Source: Falsiroseomonas algicola
Lineage (GTDB): Bacteria > Pseudomonadota > Alphaproteobacteria > Acetobacterales > Acetobacteraceae
Direction of reading: 5' to 3'
Assembly: GCF_011040385.1 (NCBI RefSeq)
Contig: NZ_JAAIKB010000011.1
Span: 120,833-184,832 of the forward strand
Length of the DNA stretch: 64,000 nucleotides
Shown here: positions 29,384-38,258 of the stretch, piece after piece
How positions within the stretch are numbered: position 1 is the first letter of the stretch
Layout: each line of letters starts with the position of its first letter
Notes under the pieces: model-generated
The model's input: only the letters and a program-made list of their open reading frames with translations
Databases searched by the model: none
What the model was told of the DNA's origin: nothing
Translations under genes and position numbers: made by a program

Positions 29384-29472
29384 CCCCCACCCCAACCCTC
29401 CCCCGCAAGCGCGGGGGAGGGCGCGCACGATACTCCCTCCCCCGCGCTTGCGGGGGAGGGTCGGGGTGGGGG
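29384..29472. repeat. 38-bp inverted repeat, each arm itself a hairpin
   Basis: Arm 29384-29421 and arm 29435-29472 are reverse complements with one mismatch, around a 13-nt spacer. Inside each arm CCCTCCCCCGC pairs with GCGGGGGAGGG around a 4-nt loop. It fills the gap between xerC and the SDR gene. Thirty bases of one arm recur at 63846-63875, so this is a dispersed repeat. Confidence 0.88.
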
Positions 29473-29487
29473 TCCGCGCCGCCCCCC

Positions 29488-30420
29488 TCAATCCGCCCGA
29501 GGATGCGCCTTCTGCCACGTCTCCAGCAGCGCCGCGGCATCGACGCGGGTATAGCGCTGCGTGGTGGACAGGCTGGCATGGCCGAGCAGCTCCTGGATGG
29601 CGCGGAGGTCCGCGCCGCCGCCCAGCAGATGCGTCGCGAAGGAATGCCGCAGCGCATGCGGCGTCGCATGCTCCGGCAGCCCCGCCAGCCGCCGCCAGTG
29701 TCGCAAGGACCGCTGCGCCACCGCGGGATCGAGCCGCGCGCCGCGCGCGCCCACGAACAAGGGACTCTCCGGATGCCGGTCGGGGTGTTCGACCAGCCAC
29801 GCCTCCATCGCCTGCCGCACCGCCGGCAGCACCGGCACCAGGCGCTGCTTGTTGCCCTTGCCGGTCACGCGCAGCGCGGCCTCCGACCCCGCCCGTGGCG
29901 CGTCCTTCACATCCAGCGCCAGCGCCTCCGCGATGCGGAGCCCGCAGCCATAGAGCAGCGTGAACAGCGCCACGTCCCGCGCCGCCTGCAGCCGCGGCTG
30001 CTCCGACCGGTCGGGGTCATGCACGCCGCCGATATTGGCCGCGATGTCCTTGGCATCGGCGGCGGAGAGCGCGCGCGGCACCGGCGCCCCCGCCCGCGGC
30101 CCCCGCATCCCCGCCAGCGCCGCGACGGGATGGCCCTGCCGCCTCGCCAGGTCGCGCAGGAAGCCCCTGATCGCCGCCAGCCGCCGCGCCCGCGTGGCAT
30201 TGGCATCGCCCGCCCGCGCCCGCTCCGCCAGGAAGCCACGGATGTCAGCCGGCCGCAGCGTGGCCAGCGCCGTGCCGTCCGGCACCTCGCCCAGGTGCCG
30301 CGTCAGGAAATCGATGAACAGCGCGAGGTCCGCGCCATAGGCCTCCACCGTATGGGCGCTGGCGCGGCGTTCGCGCGCCAGCATGGCAAGCCAGGAAGCG
30401 ACCGCTTCCGGGGCCTCCAT
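29488..30420 (-). CDS. xerC: Tyrosine recombinase XerC
   Basis: 310 residues. An N-terminal SAM-like core-binding domain (about 5-95) is followed by the catalytic domain with all signature residues: Arg in GCGLRIAEAL, Lys in TGKGNKQRLVP, HxxR in HALRHSFATHLL, His in LLGHASLSTTQ and the nucleophile Tyr in QRYTRV. It resolves chromosome dimers at dif with XerD. The ATG at 30420 overlaps the DUF484 stop by one base (TGATG). Longer in-frame starts lie inside DUF484. Third gene of the fsa-DUF484-xerC unit. Confidence 0.95.
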   Translation of the reverse strand: MEAPEAVASWLAMLARERRASAHTVEAYGADLALFIDFLTRHLGEVPDGTALATLRPADIRGFLAERARAGDANATRARRLAAIRGFLRDLARRQGHPVAALAGMRGPRAGAPVPRALSAADAKDIAANIGGVHDPDRSEQPRLQAARDVALFTLLYGCGLRIAEALALDVKDAPRAGSEAALRVTGKGNKQRLVPVLPAVRQAMEAWLVEHPDRHPESPLFVGARGARLDPAVAQRSLRHWRRLAGLPEHATPHALRHSFATHLLGGGADLRAIQELLGHASLSTTQRYTRVDAAALLETWQKAHPRAD

Positions 30421-31169
30421 CAGCGAGAGAGGGCGGCCGCCACGGCCCGGCCCAGGAAGGCGATCGTCGTCACCGCCTGCCGCGCCGGCAGCGACGCCGC
30501 ATCCCGCGCGCCGAGAGCCAGCAGGCAGGGCGTGCCGCACCACAGCGGCACCCGCGCCACGGCATCGCGCGTCACCAATGGCGCCGCCTCCGCATGCAGC
30601 AGTTCGGCATCCGTGATCTCGCTCCGCACCCGCGCATCCCGTCCGCGCCCGACCAGCCGCGCGACGGAACCGGGCGGCAGCATCCGCACGCCATGGCGGG
30701 GCAGGGAGGTCTCGGCCGGCGCCCGGCGCCCCGGCAGGAAGGAAGGCCCGCCCGCCGGCTCCGCGAAGATCGCGCAGCTTTCCACCCGCAGCAGCGCCGG
30801 CAATTCCTGGCTGACCGTCTCGGGAATGTCGCGCGACCGCATCAGGGCCAGCACGGCGAGCCTGACGCGCAGCACCAGCGCCGCCCCCGCCCTTCCATCG
30901 GCGATCGCGGCCTGCACCTCGGCCTCCAGCTGCCGGGTGCGGGCCCGCTCCGCGGCCACCATGGCCACCATGTGGTCCGCCATGTTCTCCCCATGCACGC
31001 GCCGCGGCGCGGACAGGGATCGATACAGATCCGGATTCTTCGTCAGGAAGTCCGGATGGTCGCGCAGATACGCCGCGACCTCCTCAGCCGTGAGGGCCGG
31101 GCCGCAAGCGGCCACAGGACCCTGGCCATCGGCCAGGGGATCGAGGAGGTTCGCGGCGCGTGATGTCAC
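30420..31169 (-). CDS. DUF484 family protein
   Basis: 249 residues. The N-terminal motif [27 protein letters not shown] is diagnostic, followed by a helical segment with [22 protein letters not shown] and a GAF-like C-terminal half. DUF484 genes commonly precede xerC in proteobacteria; the role is unclear. It starts with GTG overlapping the fsa stop by 4 nt (GTGA) and shares one base with the xerC start. Confidence 0.92.
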   Translation of the reverse strand: MTSRAANLLDPLADGQGPVAACGPALTAEEVAAYLRDHPDFLTKNPDLYRSLSAPRRVHGENMADHMVAMVAAERARTRQLEAEVQAAIADGRAGAALVLRVRLAVLALMRSRDIPETVSQELPALLRVESCAIFAEPAGGPSFLPGRRAPAETSLPRHGVRMLPPGSVARLVGRGRDARVRSEITDAELLHAEAAPLVTRDAVARVPLWCGTPCLLALGARDAASLPARQAVTTIAFLGRAVAAALSR

Positions 31170-31822
31170 AGGATGCTCTGCCCGGTCTTGGCCCAGTCCG
31201 CGAGGAAGGCGGAAAGCCCGGCCTCGGTGAGGGGATGCTTGAGAAGCTGGCGGATCACGGAAGGCGGCAGCGTCGCCACATGGGCGCCGAGCTTGGCCGA
31301 CTGCACCAGATGGATCGGGTGCCGGACGGAGGCCACCAGAACCTCCGTCTTCAAATTCGGGTAGTTGCGGTAGATCTGGACGATGTCGGCGATCAGCGAC
31401 ATGCCGTCGGTCGAGATGTCGTCCAGCCGGCCGACGAAGGGGGAGATGAAGGTCGCCCCCGCCTTCGCCGCCAGCAGCGCCTGCGCCGGGGAGAAGCAGA
31501 GCGTGACATTGACCGGCGTGCCTTCCTGCGACAAAGCCCGGCAGGTGCGCAGCCCGGCTTCCGTCAACGGCACCTTCACGCAGACATTGGACGCGATGTT
31601 GCGGAGGAACCGGCCCTCCGCCAGCATGCCCTGGAAGTCGGTCGCCGTGACCTCGGCGCTGACGGGACCTTCCGTGATGGCGCAGATCTCGGCGATCACC
31701 TCCGCCATCTTCCGCCCGGACTTGGCGATCAGGCTGGGGTTGGTGGTCACGCCATCGACCAGGCCCGCTTCCGCCAGGCTGCGGATATCGGCCACATCGG
31801 CGGTATCAACGAAGAACTTCAT
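31166..31822 (-). CDS. fsa: Fructose-6-phosphate aldolase / transaldolase-like protein
   Basis: 218 residues, the length of the short FSA/TalC group. It starts [20 protein letters not shown], continues [15 protein letters not shown], and has the Schiff-base lysine in [13 protein letters not shown] near residue 85, plus the phosphate-binding [17 protein letters not shown] and VGRLDDIS. It is an aldolase or transaldolase of the pentose phosphate routes; the two activities cannot be separated by eye. The ATG at 31822 fits the family N-terminus. First gene of an overlapping operon with DUF484 and xerC. Confidence 0.92.
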   Translation of the reverse strand: MKFFVDTADVADIRSLAEAGLVDGVTTNPSLIAKSGRKMAEVIAEICAITEGPVSAEVTATDFQGMLAEGRFLRNIASNVCVKVPLTEAGLRTCRALSQEGTPVNVTLCFSPAQALLAAKAGATFISPFVGRLDDISTDGMSLIADIVQIYRNYPNLKTEVLVASVRHPIHLVQSAKLGAHVATLPPSVIRQLLKHPLTEAGLSAFLADWAKTGQSIL

Positions 31823-31882
31823 CAGGCTTGGTCCCTTTGGCCAATCGGCTGGCGAATCCCCATCTGAGGATGCACCGGCGCA

Positions 31883-31904
31883 AAAGCGAAAATCGTTTCG
31901 CTTT
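31883..31904. promoter_or_regulatory. 22-bp palindrome in the fsa/priA divergent region
   Basis: Arms AAAGCGAAA (31883-31891) and TTTCGCTTT (31896-31904) are perfect complements around ATCG. They lie in the most AT-rich part of the 104-bp divergent gap, 61 nt from the fsa ATG and 22 nt from the priA ATG. It looks like a repressor operator or part of the priA promoter. Confidence 0.45.
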
Positions 31905-31926
31905 CGTTCACTGCGGAGCTTATAGC

Positions 31927-34164
31927 ATGCGCCCCTCCGGGCGGAAGTCTCCGGCCCCGAACCAACCTGCCGGCGTGGCTTCCGCGCCACGCCTGCGCGT
32001 GCTGCTGCCGCTCCCCCTGGCCGCGGGAGCCTATGATTACCGCCTGCCTCACGGGCTCGAGGCCCCCCTCGGATCATTCGTGGTTGTTCCTCTCAATGGA
32101 CGCGAAACCCTGGGGGTGGTTTGGGACGGAGAGACCGATCCGGACCTTTCTCCGTCACGACTGCGCGATGTCATGGCGGTGCTGGATGTTCCACCCATGG
32201 GGGAAACGCTCCGCCGCTTCGTGGAGTGGGTCGCCGCCTATACGCTGAGTCCGCCCGGCGCCGTGCTGCGCATGGCCATGTCGAGCCCGGGCGCCTTCAC
32301 GCCCCCCGCCGCCAAGGCCGGCTGGCAGCGCGCCCCCGCCCAGGGCCGGAACGCCCCCGACCCGCGCATGACCCCCGCGCGGCTCCGCGTCCTCGAAGCC
32401 CTGCCGCCTGGCGAGGTGATGTCCGGCACCGCGCTGGCGGAAGCCGCCGGCGTCTCACCCGCCGTGGTGCGCGGCCTGGCCGATGCCGGCCTGCTGGTGC
32501 CGGCCCTGCTGCCGGAAGACGACCTCTTCCCGGCGCCCGATCCCGAACACCCCGGCCCGACCCTGCTGCCCGACCAGGCCGCCGCCGCGGCCCGCCTGCG
32601 GGAGAAGGTCGCCGAACGCCGCTTCGGCGTCACGCTGCTGACCGGCGTCACGGGCTCCGGCAAGACGGAAGTCTACCTCGACGCCGTCGCCGAATGCCTC
32701 CGCCGAGGCCGCCAGGCGCTGGTCCTGCTGCCGGAAATCGCGCTTTCCGCCCAGTGGCTGGACCGCTTCCGCGCCCGCTTCGGCGTCCCCCCCGCGCTCT
32801 GGCACTCCGAACTCGGCAGCCGCACCCGCGCCCGCACCTGGCGCGCGGTGGCGGAAGGCCGCGTGCAGGTCCTCGTCGGCGCGCGCTCCGCTCTCTTCCT
32901 TCCCTTCCCGGACCTCGGCCTCATCATCGTGGACGAGGAACACGAGACCGCCTTCAAGCAGGAGGACGGCGTCGTCTACCACGCCCGCGACATGGCCGTG
33001 GTCCGCGCCCGACTGGCCCAGGCCAGCTGCATCCTCGTCTCCGCCACGCCCTCCCTCGAAACCCTCAACAACGTCGAGGCCGGGCGCTACGACCACCTCG
33101 ACCTGCCCCAGCGCCACGGCGCCGCGGGGATGCCCGGCGTGGAGGCGATCGACCTCCGCAAGCACGCCCCCGAACGCGGCCGCTTCATCGCCCCCCCGCT
33201 GATCGAGGCGATCCGGGATACGCTGGCCCGCGGCGAACAGGCCATGCTGTTCCTGAACCGCCGCGGCTACGCGCCGCTGACGCTCTGCCGCGCCTGCGGC
33301 CACCGCATGCGCTGCCCGAACTGCACCGCCTGGCTGGTGGAACACCGCGCCCAGCGCCGGCTGCAATGCCACCATTGCGGCCACGCGGAACCCATCCCGC
33401 CCACCTGCCCCGAATGCAACGCGCCCGGCACCCTGACCCCCGTCGGCCCCGGTGTCGAACGCGTGGTGGAGGAGGCGACCGAGCTCTTCCCCGATGCCCG
33501 CCGCATCGTCATGGCCAGCGACACCATCCCCGGCCCCGCCGCGGCCACCGCCGCCGCGGACGCCATCGCCACCCGCCAGGTGGATCTCATCATCGGCACG
33601 CAGATCGTTGCCAAGGGCTGGCACTTCCCGCACCTCACCCTCGTCGGCGTGGTGGACGCGGACCTCGGCCTGGCCGGGGGTGACCTCCGCGCCGCCGAAC
33701 GCACCCTGCAACTCCTCCACCAGGTCTCAGGCCGCGCCGGCCGCGCCGAAGCCCCCGGCCGCGTGCTGCTGCAGACCTTCAACCCCGACCACCCGGTGAT
33801 GCGCGCCCTGGTCTCCGGCGACCTCGAAGCCTTCATGGCCGAGGAAGCCGCCGGCCGCCGCCCCGGCCACTGGCCCCCCTACGGCCGCCTCGCCGCCCTC
33901 ATCGTCAGCGCGGAAGACGAACGCGAAGCCGACCGCGCCGCCCGCGACCTCGGCCTCGCCGCCCCCCGCGCCGACGGCGTCGAGATCCTCGGCCCCGCCC
34001 CCGCCCCCCTGGCCCTGCTGCGCGGCCGCCACCGCCGCCGCCTGCTCCTCAAGGCCCGCAAGGACGTCCAGATCCAACCCATCCTGCGCGACTGGCTCTC
34101 CCGCATCCGCCTGCCCAACAGCGTGCGCGTGCAGGTGGACGTGGACCCGGTGGGGTTCCTGTAG
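31927..34164 (+). CDS. priA: Primosomal protein N' (replication restart helicase PriA)
   Basis: 745 residues. It reloads the replisome at stalled forks. An N-terminal DNA-binding domain (about 20-120, [19 protein letters not shown]) is followed by a winged helix, then helicase motif [13 protein letters not shown], motif [11 protein letters not shown], motif [12 protein letters not shown], and two zinc sites made by [14 protein letters not shown] and [18 protein letters not shown]-terminal helicase motifs include [18 protein letters not shown] and [11 protein letters not shown]. The ATG at 31927 fits the N-terminal domain. It is followed by a hairpin-rich gap. Confidence 0.95.
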   Translation: MRPSGRKSPAPNQPAGVASAPRLRVLLPLPLAAGAYDYRLPHGLEAPLGSFVVVPLNGRETLGVVWDGETDPDLSPSRLRDVMAVLDVPPMGETLRRFVEWVAAYTLSPPGAVLRMAMSSPGAFTPPAAKAGWQRAPAQGRNAPDPRMTPARLRVLEALPPGEVMSGTALAEAAGVSPAVVRGLADAGLLVPALLPEDDLFPAPDPEHPGPTLLPDQAAAAARLREKVAERRFGVTLLTGVTGSGKTEVYLDAVAECLRRGRQALVLLPEIALSAQWLDRFRARFGVPPALWHSELGSRTRARTWRAVAEGRVQVLVGARSALFLPFPDLGLIIVDEEHETAFKQEDGVVYHARDMAVVRARLAQASCILVSATPSLETLNNVEAGRYDHLDLPQRHGAAGMPGVEAIDLRKHAPERGRFIAPPLIEAIRDTLARGEQAMLFLNRRGYAPLTLCRACGHRMRCPNCTAWLVEHRAQRRLQCHHCGHAEPIPPTCPECNAPGTLTPVGPGVERVVEEATELFPDARRIVMASDTIPGPAAATAAADAIATRQVDLIIGTQIVAKGWHFPHLTLVGVVDADLGLAGGDLRAAERTLQLLHQVSGRAGRAEAPGRVLLQTFNPDHPVMRALVSGDLEAFMAEEAAGRRPGHWPPYGRLAALIVSAEDEREADRAARDLGLAAPRADGVEILGPAPAPLALLRGRHRRRLLLKARKDVQIQPILRDWLSRIRLPNSVRVQVDVDPVGFL

Positions 34165-34201
34165 CGGGGCGTGCGCGCGGGGTGGCGTGGCGCCAATGGC
34201 C

Positions 34202-34264
34202 CGGGGAAGGGACGCCGTCCCTTCCCCGATACCCCAACCCTGCCAAGGGCCAGCGGGCCCTTGG
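34202..34264 (+). repeat. Two-hairpin dispersed element, copy D (variant)
   Basis: Hairpin 1: 12-bp stem, 34202-34213 with 34217-34228. Hairpin 2: 9-bp stem CCAAGGGCC/GGCCCTTGG, 34243-34251 with 34256-34264. The arrangement and the ACCCCA joint match copies A-C, with different stem sequences. It lies 37 nt after priA. Confidence 0.75.
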
Positions 34265-34277
34265 GAACCCATGTGAC

Positions 34278-34352
34278 TTGAAAGGTGATGGGAGGGGCAC
34301 TGCGGGCGTTCGTGCCCGGCGCGCCTTTCGTGCCCCTCCCATCACCTTTCAA
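34278..34352. repeat. 23-bp perfect inverted repeat between convergent genes
   Basis: Arms 34278-34300 and 34330-34352 are exact reverse complements around a 29-nt loop, in the gap between priA and the convergent Bug gene. It could terminate transcription from both sides, although no T-run follows. The arms are lower in GC than their surroundings. Confidence 0.85.
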
Positions 34353-34434
34353 AACCTCGCGGTCCAGGGGGCCGTTGCCCCCTGGCGGGGGAGAGGTCTG
34401 AAGAGGGGCGAGCAGCCCCTCTCCAGGGCCACCC
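34351..34434 (+). repeat. Second dispersed hairpin element, copy at 34.4 kb
   Basis: It starts AAAACCTCGCGGTCCAGGG, identical over 19 nt to 44697-44715. Hairpins are 34364-34372/34377-34385 and 34402-34409/34415-34422. It ends in GGGCCACCCGCG, like the copy before the methylase. Confidence 0.8.
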
Positions 34435-34454
34435 GCGCAACACTACCCCGCGTC

Positions 34455-35408
34455 TCACCCCCGCCGCAGGGCCCCGCGGATCGCGTCCAGCAGCGTGTCC
34501 ATGTCGCGTTGGAAGGTGGGGCCGTTGGCGTAGCCGTCGGGGTCGCCGGCGCGTTCCATGAAGCGGCGCCAGGTGGGGGTGGCCATGCCTTGGCGGAAGC
34601 GGTCGTGGAGGTAGCCCGTCATCTCTTCCGTCATGCCGGCGGGCCCGACCCAGCCTTTCATGTTCTCCGCCACCAGGTCGCTGCCGAGTTCGCGCATGGT
34701 GGGGACGTTCGGGTAGGCGGGGTGTCGTTCGGCGGTGGTGACGGCGAGGGGGAGCATGTCGCCCGAGGCGACGAGGCCGCCGAGTTCGTCGGAGGCCTGC
34801 ACCGCCAGGTCGATCTGCCCGGCGAGAAGGGCCTGCTGCTGCGGCCCGCCGCCGGTGTAGGGGACGTGCAGCAGTTCCGTGCCGGTGGCGCGTTCGAACA
34901 TGATGAAGATGGAGTGCGACAGGGTGCCGACGCCGGAGCTGCCGTGGGTGATCCCGCCGCGGTTGGCTTTCGCGGCCTCGATGACCTGGGCGAGGGTCGT
35001 GTATTTGCCGCCGCGCCCGCGCGTGCAGATGAAGTGGGCGTTCTTCGTCAGCCGGATGACGGCGGTGAAGCCGCGCTTCGGGTCGTAGGGCAGGTCGCGA
35101 TGGGCGGGGAGGGAGGTGCTTTCGGAGCCTCCCGCCATCAGCAGCGTGTGGCCGTCCGGCGCGGTGCGGGCGACCTGTTCCGCGGCGATGGCCCCGCCGG
35201 CGCCCGGGCGGTTCACCACGACGAGCGGCACGGGGAAGTTCGGCGTCACGGCTTCGACGATGGTGCGGGCGATGATGTCCGTGCCGCCGCCGGGGGCGAA
35301 GCCGACGATGAGTTGCATCGGCCGCGTCGGCTGCCAGGCCGTCTGGGCGCGGGCGGAGACGGGCAGGATGAGGGGGGCAGCCAGCAGGTGGCGGCGCGTC
35401 AGGCGCAT
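34455..35408 (-). CDS. Tripartite tricarboxylate transporter substrate-binding protein (Bug family)
   Basis: 317 residues. The leader MRLTRRHLLAAPLILPVSARA is followed by the Bug signature RPMQLIVGFAPGGGTDIIARTI, VVVNRPGAGGAIAAEQVART and DGHTLLMAGG. Its binding-pocket region differs from the other two receptors in the window (HVPYTGGGPQQQALLAGQIDLAV), so the ligand may differ. The ATG at 35408 has GGGAGAAA upstream. No TctAB genes nearby. It is 71 nt downstream of the channel gene and in the same direction. Confidence 0.92.
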   Translation of the reverse strand: MRLTRRHLLAAPLILPVSARAQTAWQPTRPMQLIVGFAPGGGTDIIARTIVEAVTPNFPVPLVVVNRPGAGGAIAAEQVARTAPDGHTLLMAGGSESTSLPAHRDLPYDPKRGFTAVIRLTKNAHFICTRGRGGKYTTLAQVIEAAKANRGGITHGSSGVGTLSHSIFIMFERATGTELLHVPYTGGGPQQQALLAGQIDLAVQASDELGGLVASGDMLPLAVTTAERHPAYPNVPTMRELGSDLVAENMKGWVGPAGMTEEMTGYLHDRFRQGMATPTWRRFMERAGDPDGYANGPTFQRDMDTLLDAIRGALRRG

Positions 35409-35479
35409 CGGATGTTTCTCCCAGGGGCGCGCCCTCTGCGGGGCGGACCGGGGGAGCATGGCGGCGACCGGCCCGGCCT

Positions 35480-36235
35480 TCAATCGCCCTCGTCCGGGAT
35501 GTTCAGCAGCGCCCCGCAGGCCTTGCAGTGCACCGCGTCCGGGTCGTGGCGCATCAGGCCGCAATCCTCGCAGCGGAAGCGCACCTTGGTGGGCCGGAAC
35601 AGTGCCTGGGCGAGCCGCAGGAACAGCGTGACGCCGGCCAGCATGATGACGACGGTGATGAGCCGGCCGGAGGTGCCGGGCAGGGTGATGTCGCCGAACC
35701 CTGTCGTGGTGAGTGCCGTGACGGTGAAGTAGAGCGCGTCGGCCCAGTTGGTGATGTTGGGGTTGTTGTGGTGCTGGGTCGCATGCACCACGCCGGTCAT
35801 CACCACGATGAAGACCAGAAGGTCCGCCGCCGCCACGACTGCTTCCTCGTTGCGCCGGAACACGGGCAGGTCCTGGCGGAGGTGCAGCACCAGGCGCGCG
35901 GAGCGCAGCAGCCGGAGCGTCCGCAGGCTGCGCAGGAACCCCCACCCCGCGAAGAAGGGCGCCAGCAGGAAGGAGATGACGGCCAGCACGTCCGCGATCC
36001 CCGCGGGGTGCAGCAATTCCCGCCTTGCGGCGCGGGAGGAGCGGAGCCGCAGCGCCATCTCCCCTACCAGCACGAGGCCGACCGCGATGTCGATCGCCAG
36101 CACGGTGGTGGTCGCGGGCAGGAAGGATTCCAGGATCACCCAGCCGAGTGCCGCCAGGTCCAGCGCCAGCAGCCCATAGGCCGCCAGTGCCCCCGGGCGG
36201 CCACCCAGGCCCTGGAAGTGGTGCAGGGTGGTCAG
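35480..36235 (-). CDS. Voltage-gated-type potassium channel with C-terminal zinc ribbon
   Basis: About 251 residues from a probable CTG start. Hydrophobic segments S1-S3 are followed by an S4-like helix with Arg at every third position (FLRSLRTLRLLRSARLVLHLRQ), then S5, a pore helix and filter ALTTTGFGDIT, and S6. The filter core is GFGD, not the usual GYGD. After S6 comes CEDCGLMRHDPDAVHCKACG, a CxxC-x11-CxxC zinc ribbon in the cytoplasmic tail. No ATG or GTG lies before S1; CTG 36235 overlaps the upstream stop as CTGA, like an ATGA coupling. GTG codons farther in would lose S1. Confidence 0.82.
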   Translation of the reverse strand: MTTLHHFQGLGGRPGALAAYGLLALDLAALGWVILESFLPATTTVLAIDIAVGLVLVGEMALRLRSSRAARRELLHPAGIADVLAVISFLLAPFFAGWGFLRSLRTLRLLRSARLVLHLRQDLPVFRRNEEAVVAAADLLVFIVVMTGVVHATQHHNNPNITNWADALYFTVTALTTTGFGDITLPGTSGRLITVVIMLAGVTLFLRLAQALFRPTKVRFRCEDCGLMRHDPDAVHCKACGALLNIPDEGD

Positions 36236-37290
36236 GGCCGCAGCCCGAAGCCGAGGCCGGGGGTCTCCGGCACCCGGATGCGCCCGTGCTCGACGGGGGG
36301 ATGGTGCGCGAAGCGGTCGCGCAGCGCGGCATGGGCGCCATGGACTTCCAGCATGCCGCCATGGGCGTGGCCGGCCATGGCGGGCAGGCTCGCCGCCTCG
36401 AACCCGCCGGCGCCGGTCACGGGCACGCCATGCGCTTCCGCCATCGCCAGGATCCGCAGCATGGCGGTCAGCCCCCCGCAGAAGGCGGCGTTGGGCTGCA
36501 GGATATCGAGCGCGCCCGCCGCCAGCACGTCCCGGAACCACGCCATCGACTGCATCATCTGGCCGGAGGCGAGCGGGATGGAGGTCGCGCGCCGCAGGTC
36601 GAGCAGGGAGGCGATGTCGTTGTCCCGCACCGGCTCCTCGAAGAAGGCGATGTCGCAGTCGGCGACCATCGCCGCCAGCCGCTTCGCCTCCGCGACGGTG
36701 AAGCCGCAATTGGCGTCGAGCATGAGCGGCGCGTCGCCGATCGCGCCCCGCACCGCACGGATGCGCGCCGCGTCCTCCGCCAGGGGCCGCCCGGTGCCGA
36801 CCAGCACCTTCACCCCCGCGAACCCATCGGCCAGCGCGGCCTCGCAGGCCGCGACCAGCTCCGCTACCGTGAAGGCCGGCATGCCGGCCGTGGCATAGGC
36901 CGGCACGGAGTCCCGCGCGCCGCCCAGCAGCCGCGCCACGGGCAGCCCCAGCGCCTTGCCCTTGATGTCCCACAGCGCGAGGTCGAGCGCGGAGAGCGCC
37001 GAGACGAAGGGCCCGGTGGCGCCGCGCGGGTTCAACCGCTTCGCCAGCATCCCCCGCAGCGCCTCGATCGCCAGCGGGTCCTGCCCGGTGACGGCCGCCG
37101 CCATCTCCCCGTTCAGCAGGGCGACGACCTGCGCCGACAGGAAGCGGCCGGTCAGTCCCTCGCCGAACACGCCGGCGTCGGTGTCGACGCGCAGCCGGAC
37201 GAAGCTCAGGCTCTCCCGTCCCGCATAGGCATCCGCCGCCCTGGCGGGCTTCAGATGCTCGGCGGCGGCGAGGAGGCCCGTGATTCGCAT
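36232..37290 (-). CDS. Mandelate racemase/muconate lactonizing enzyme-like protein, metal site altered
   Basis: 352 residues of the enolase superfamily: an N-terminal capping domain (1-120, LSALDLALWDIKGKALGLPVARLLGG), then a TIM barrel. The barrel has a lysine in AGVKVLVG, metal ligand Asp in LMLDANCG and Glu in AFFEEPV. The third ligand region reads ASGQMM where Glu/Asp is expected, and the following strand reads ILQPNAAFCGG where an Asp is common. The reaction is unknown. Its start shares one base with the hbd-like stop (TGATG) and its stop overlaps the channel start, so three unlike genes are coupled. Confidence 0.85.
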   Translation of the reverse strand: MRITGLLAAAEHLKPARAADAYAGRESLSFVRLRVDTDAGVFGEGLTGRFLSAQVVALLNGEMAAAVTGQDPLAIEALRGMLAKRLNPRGATGPFVSALSALDLALWDIKGKALGLPVARLLGGARDSVPAYATAGMPAFTVAELVAACEAALADGFAGVKVLVGTGRPLAEDAARIRAVRGAIGDAPLMLDANCGFTVAEAKRLAAMVADCDIAFFEEPVRDNDIASLLDLRRATSIPLASGQMMQSMAWFRDVLAAGALDILQPNAAFCGGLTAMLRILAMAEAHGVPVTGAGGFEAASLPAMAGHAHGGMLEVHGAHAALRDRFAHHPPVEHGRIRVPETPGLGFGLRP

Positions 37291-38168
37291 CAGCGAGTCG
37301 GCTTCGGCGGCGTCACGCTGTAATCATAAAAGCCCTTGCCGGATTTCCGGCCGAGCCAGCCGGCCTCGACATACTTCCGCAGCAGCGGGCTCGGCCGATA
37401 CTTGCTGTCGCCCATGCCGGCATGCAGCACCTCCATGACCGCGAGGCACGTATCCAGCCCGATGAAATCCGCCAGCTCCAGCGGCCCCATCGGGTGGTTG
37501 CAGCCGAGCTTCATGCCCGTGTCGATGGAGACGATGTCGCCCACGCCTTCCTGCAGCGCGACGCAGGCCTCGTTGATCATCGGCAGCAGGATGCGGTTGA
37601 CGATGAAGGCCGGGTAGTCGGCGGCATAGGCAACGGTCTTGCCCATCCGCTCCGCCAGCGCCGCCACGGCCTGCACGGTTGCCTCCTCCGTCGCTAGGCC
37701 GCGGATCACCTCGACCAGCTTCATCATCGGCACGGGGTTGAAGAAATGCATGCCGACGAAGCGGCCCGGCCGGTCCGTCGCCGCCGCCAGCCGCGTGATG
37801 GGGATGGAGGAGGTGTTGGAGGCGACCAGCGCATCGGCGCGCAGATGCGGCGTCAGCGTCGCGAAGATCTTGAGCTTGAGGTCCTCCCGCTCCGTCGCCG
37901 CCTCGATCACCAGGTCGCACTCGGCGAAGCGGGCGTAGTCCGTCGTCGTCGCGATCCGCGCCAGCGCGGCGTCCTTGTCGGCGGCGGCCAGCGTGCCCTT
38001 CTGCACCTGGCGGTCCATGTTCTTCGTGATGGTGGCCACGGCCTTGGCAAGCGCGGCCTCCGCCACGTCCAGCATCACCACCTCGATGCCCGCCTGCGCC
38101 GCGACATGGGCGATGCCGTTGCCCATCTGGCCCGCGCCGATGACGCCCAGCTTCTGGATCGTCGCCAT
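37290..38168 (-). CDS. 3-hydroxybutyryl-CoA dehydrogenase
   Basis: 292 residues. The NAD motif GAGQMGNGIA is at about 10-19. The catalytic His/Glu region includes GMHFFNPVPMMKLVEVIRG, and the C-terminal dimer domain has HPMGPLELADFIGLDTCLAVMEVL. The enzyme interconverts acetoacetyl-CoA and 3-hydroxybutyryl-CoA in beta-oxidation or PHB-type metabolism. It lies downstream of etfBA but is separated by a terminator, and its stop overlaps the next start by one base. Confidence 0.95.
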   Translation of the reverse strand: MATIQKLGVIGAGQMGNGIAHVAAQAGIEVVMLDVAEAALAKAVATITKNMDRQVQKGTLAAADKDAALARIATTTDYARFAECDLVIEAATEREDLKLKIFATLTPHLRADALVASNTSSIPITRLAAATDRPGRFVGMHFFNPVPMMKLVEVIRGLATEEATVQAVAALAERMGKTVAYAADYPAFIVNRILLPMINEACVALQEGVGDIVSIDTGMKLGCNHPMGPLELADFIGLDTCLAVMEVLHAGMGDSKYRPSPLLRKYVEAGWLGRKSGKGFYDYSVTPPKPTR

Positions 38169-38189
38169 CCCTCAATCCCCCTTTACATG

Positions 38190-38230
38190 AAAAACGCCGG
38201 GGCCGCCCGCGAAGGGGCTGCCACCGGCGT
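38190..38230 (-). terminator. Rho-independent terminator of etfBA
   Basis: On the minus strand ACGCCGG (38230-38224) pairs with CCGGCGT (38200-38194), with partly paired GC-rich sequence between, followed directly by a T-run (A at 38190-38194 on the plus strand). It starts about 28 nt after the etfA stop and ends before the dehydrogenase ATG. Confidence 0.75.
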
Positions 38231-38258
38231 GTCCGTCACACCGCCGAAGCGGATCGTC

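Noticed and set aside
34455..36362. A 635-residue fusion of channel sequence and Bug receptor
   Set aside because: The upstream part is the channel gene read in another frame. The receptor has its own ribosome site and signal peptide at 35408.
36236..36973. N-terminal extension of the channel gene to 497 residues
   Set aside because: The extension lies wholly inside the enolase-superfamily gene and has low-complexity sequence without family similarity.
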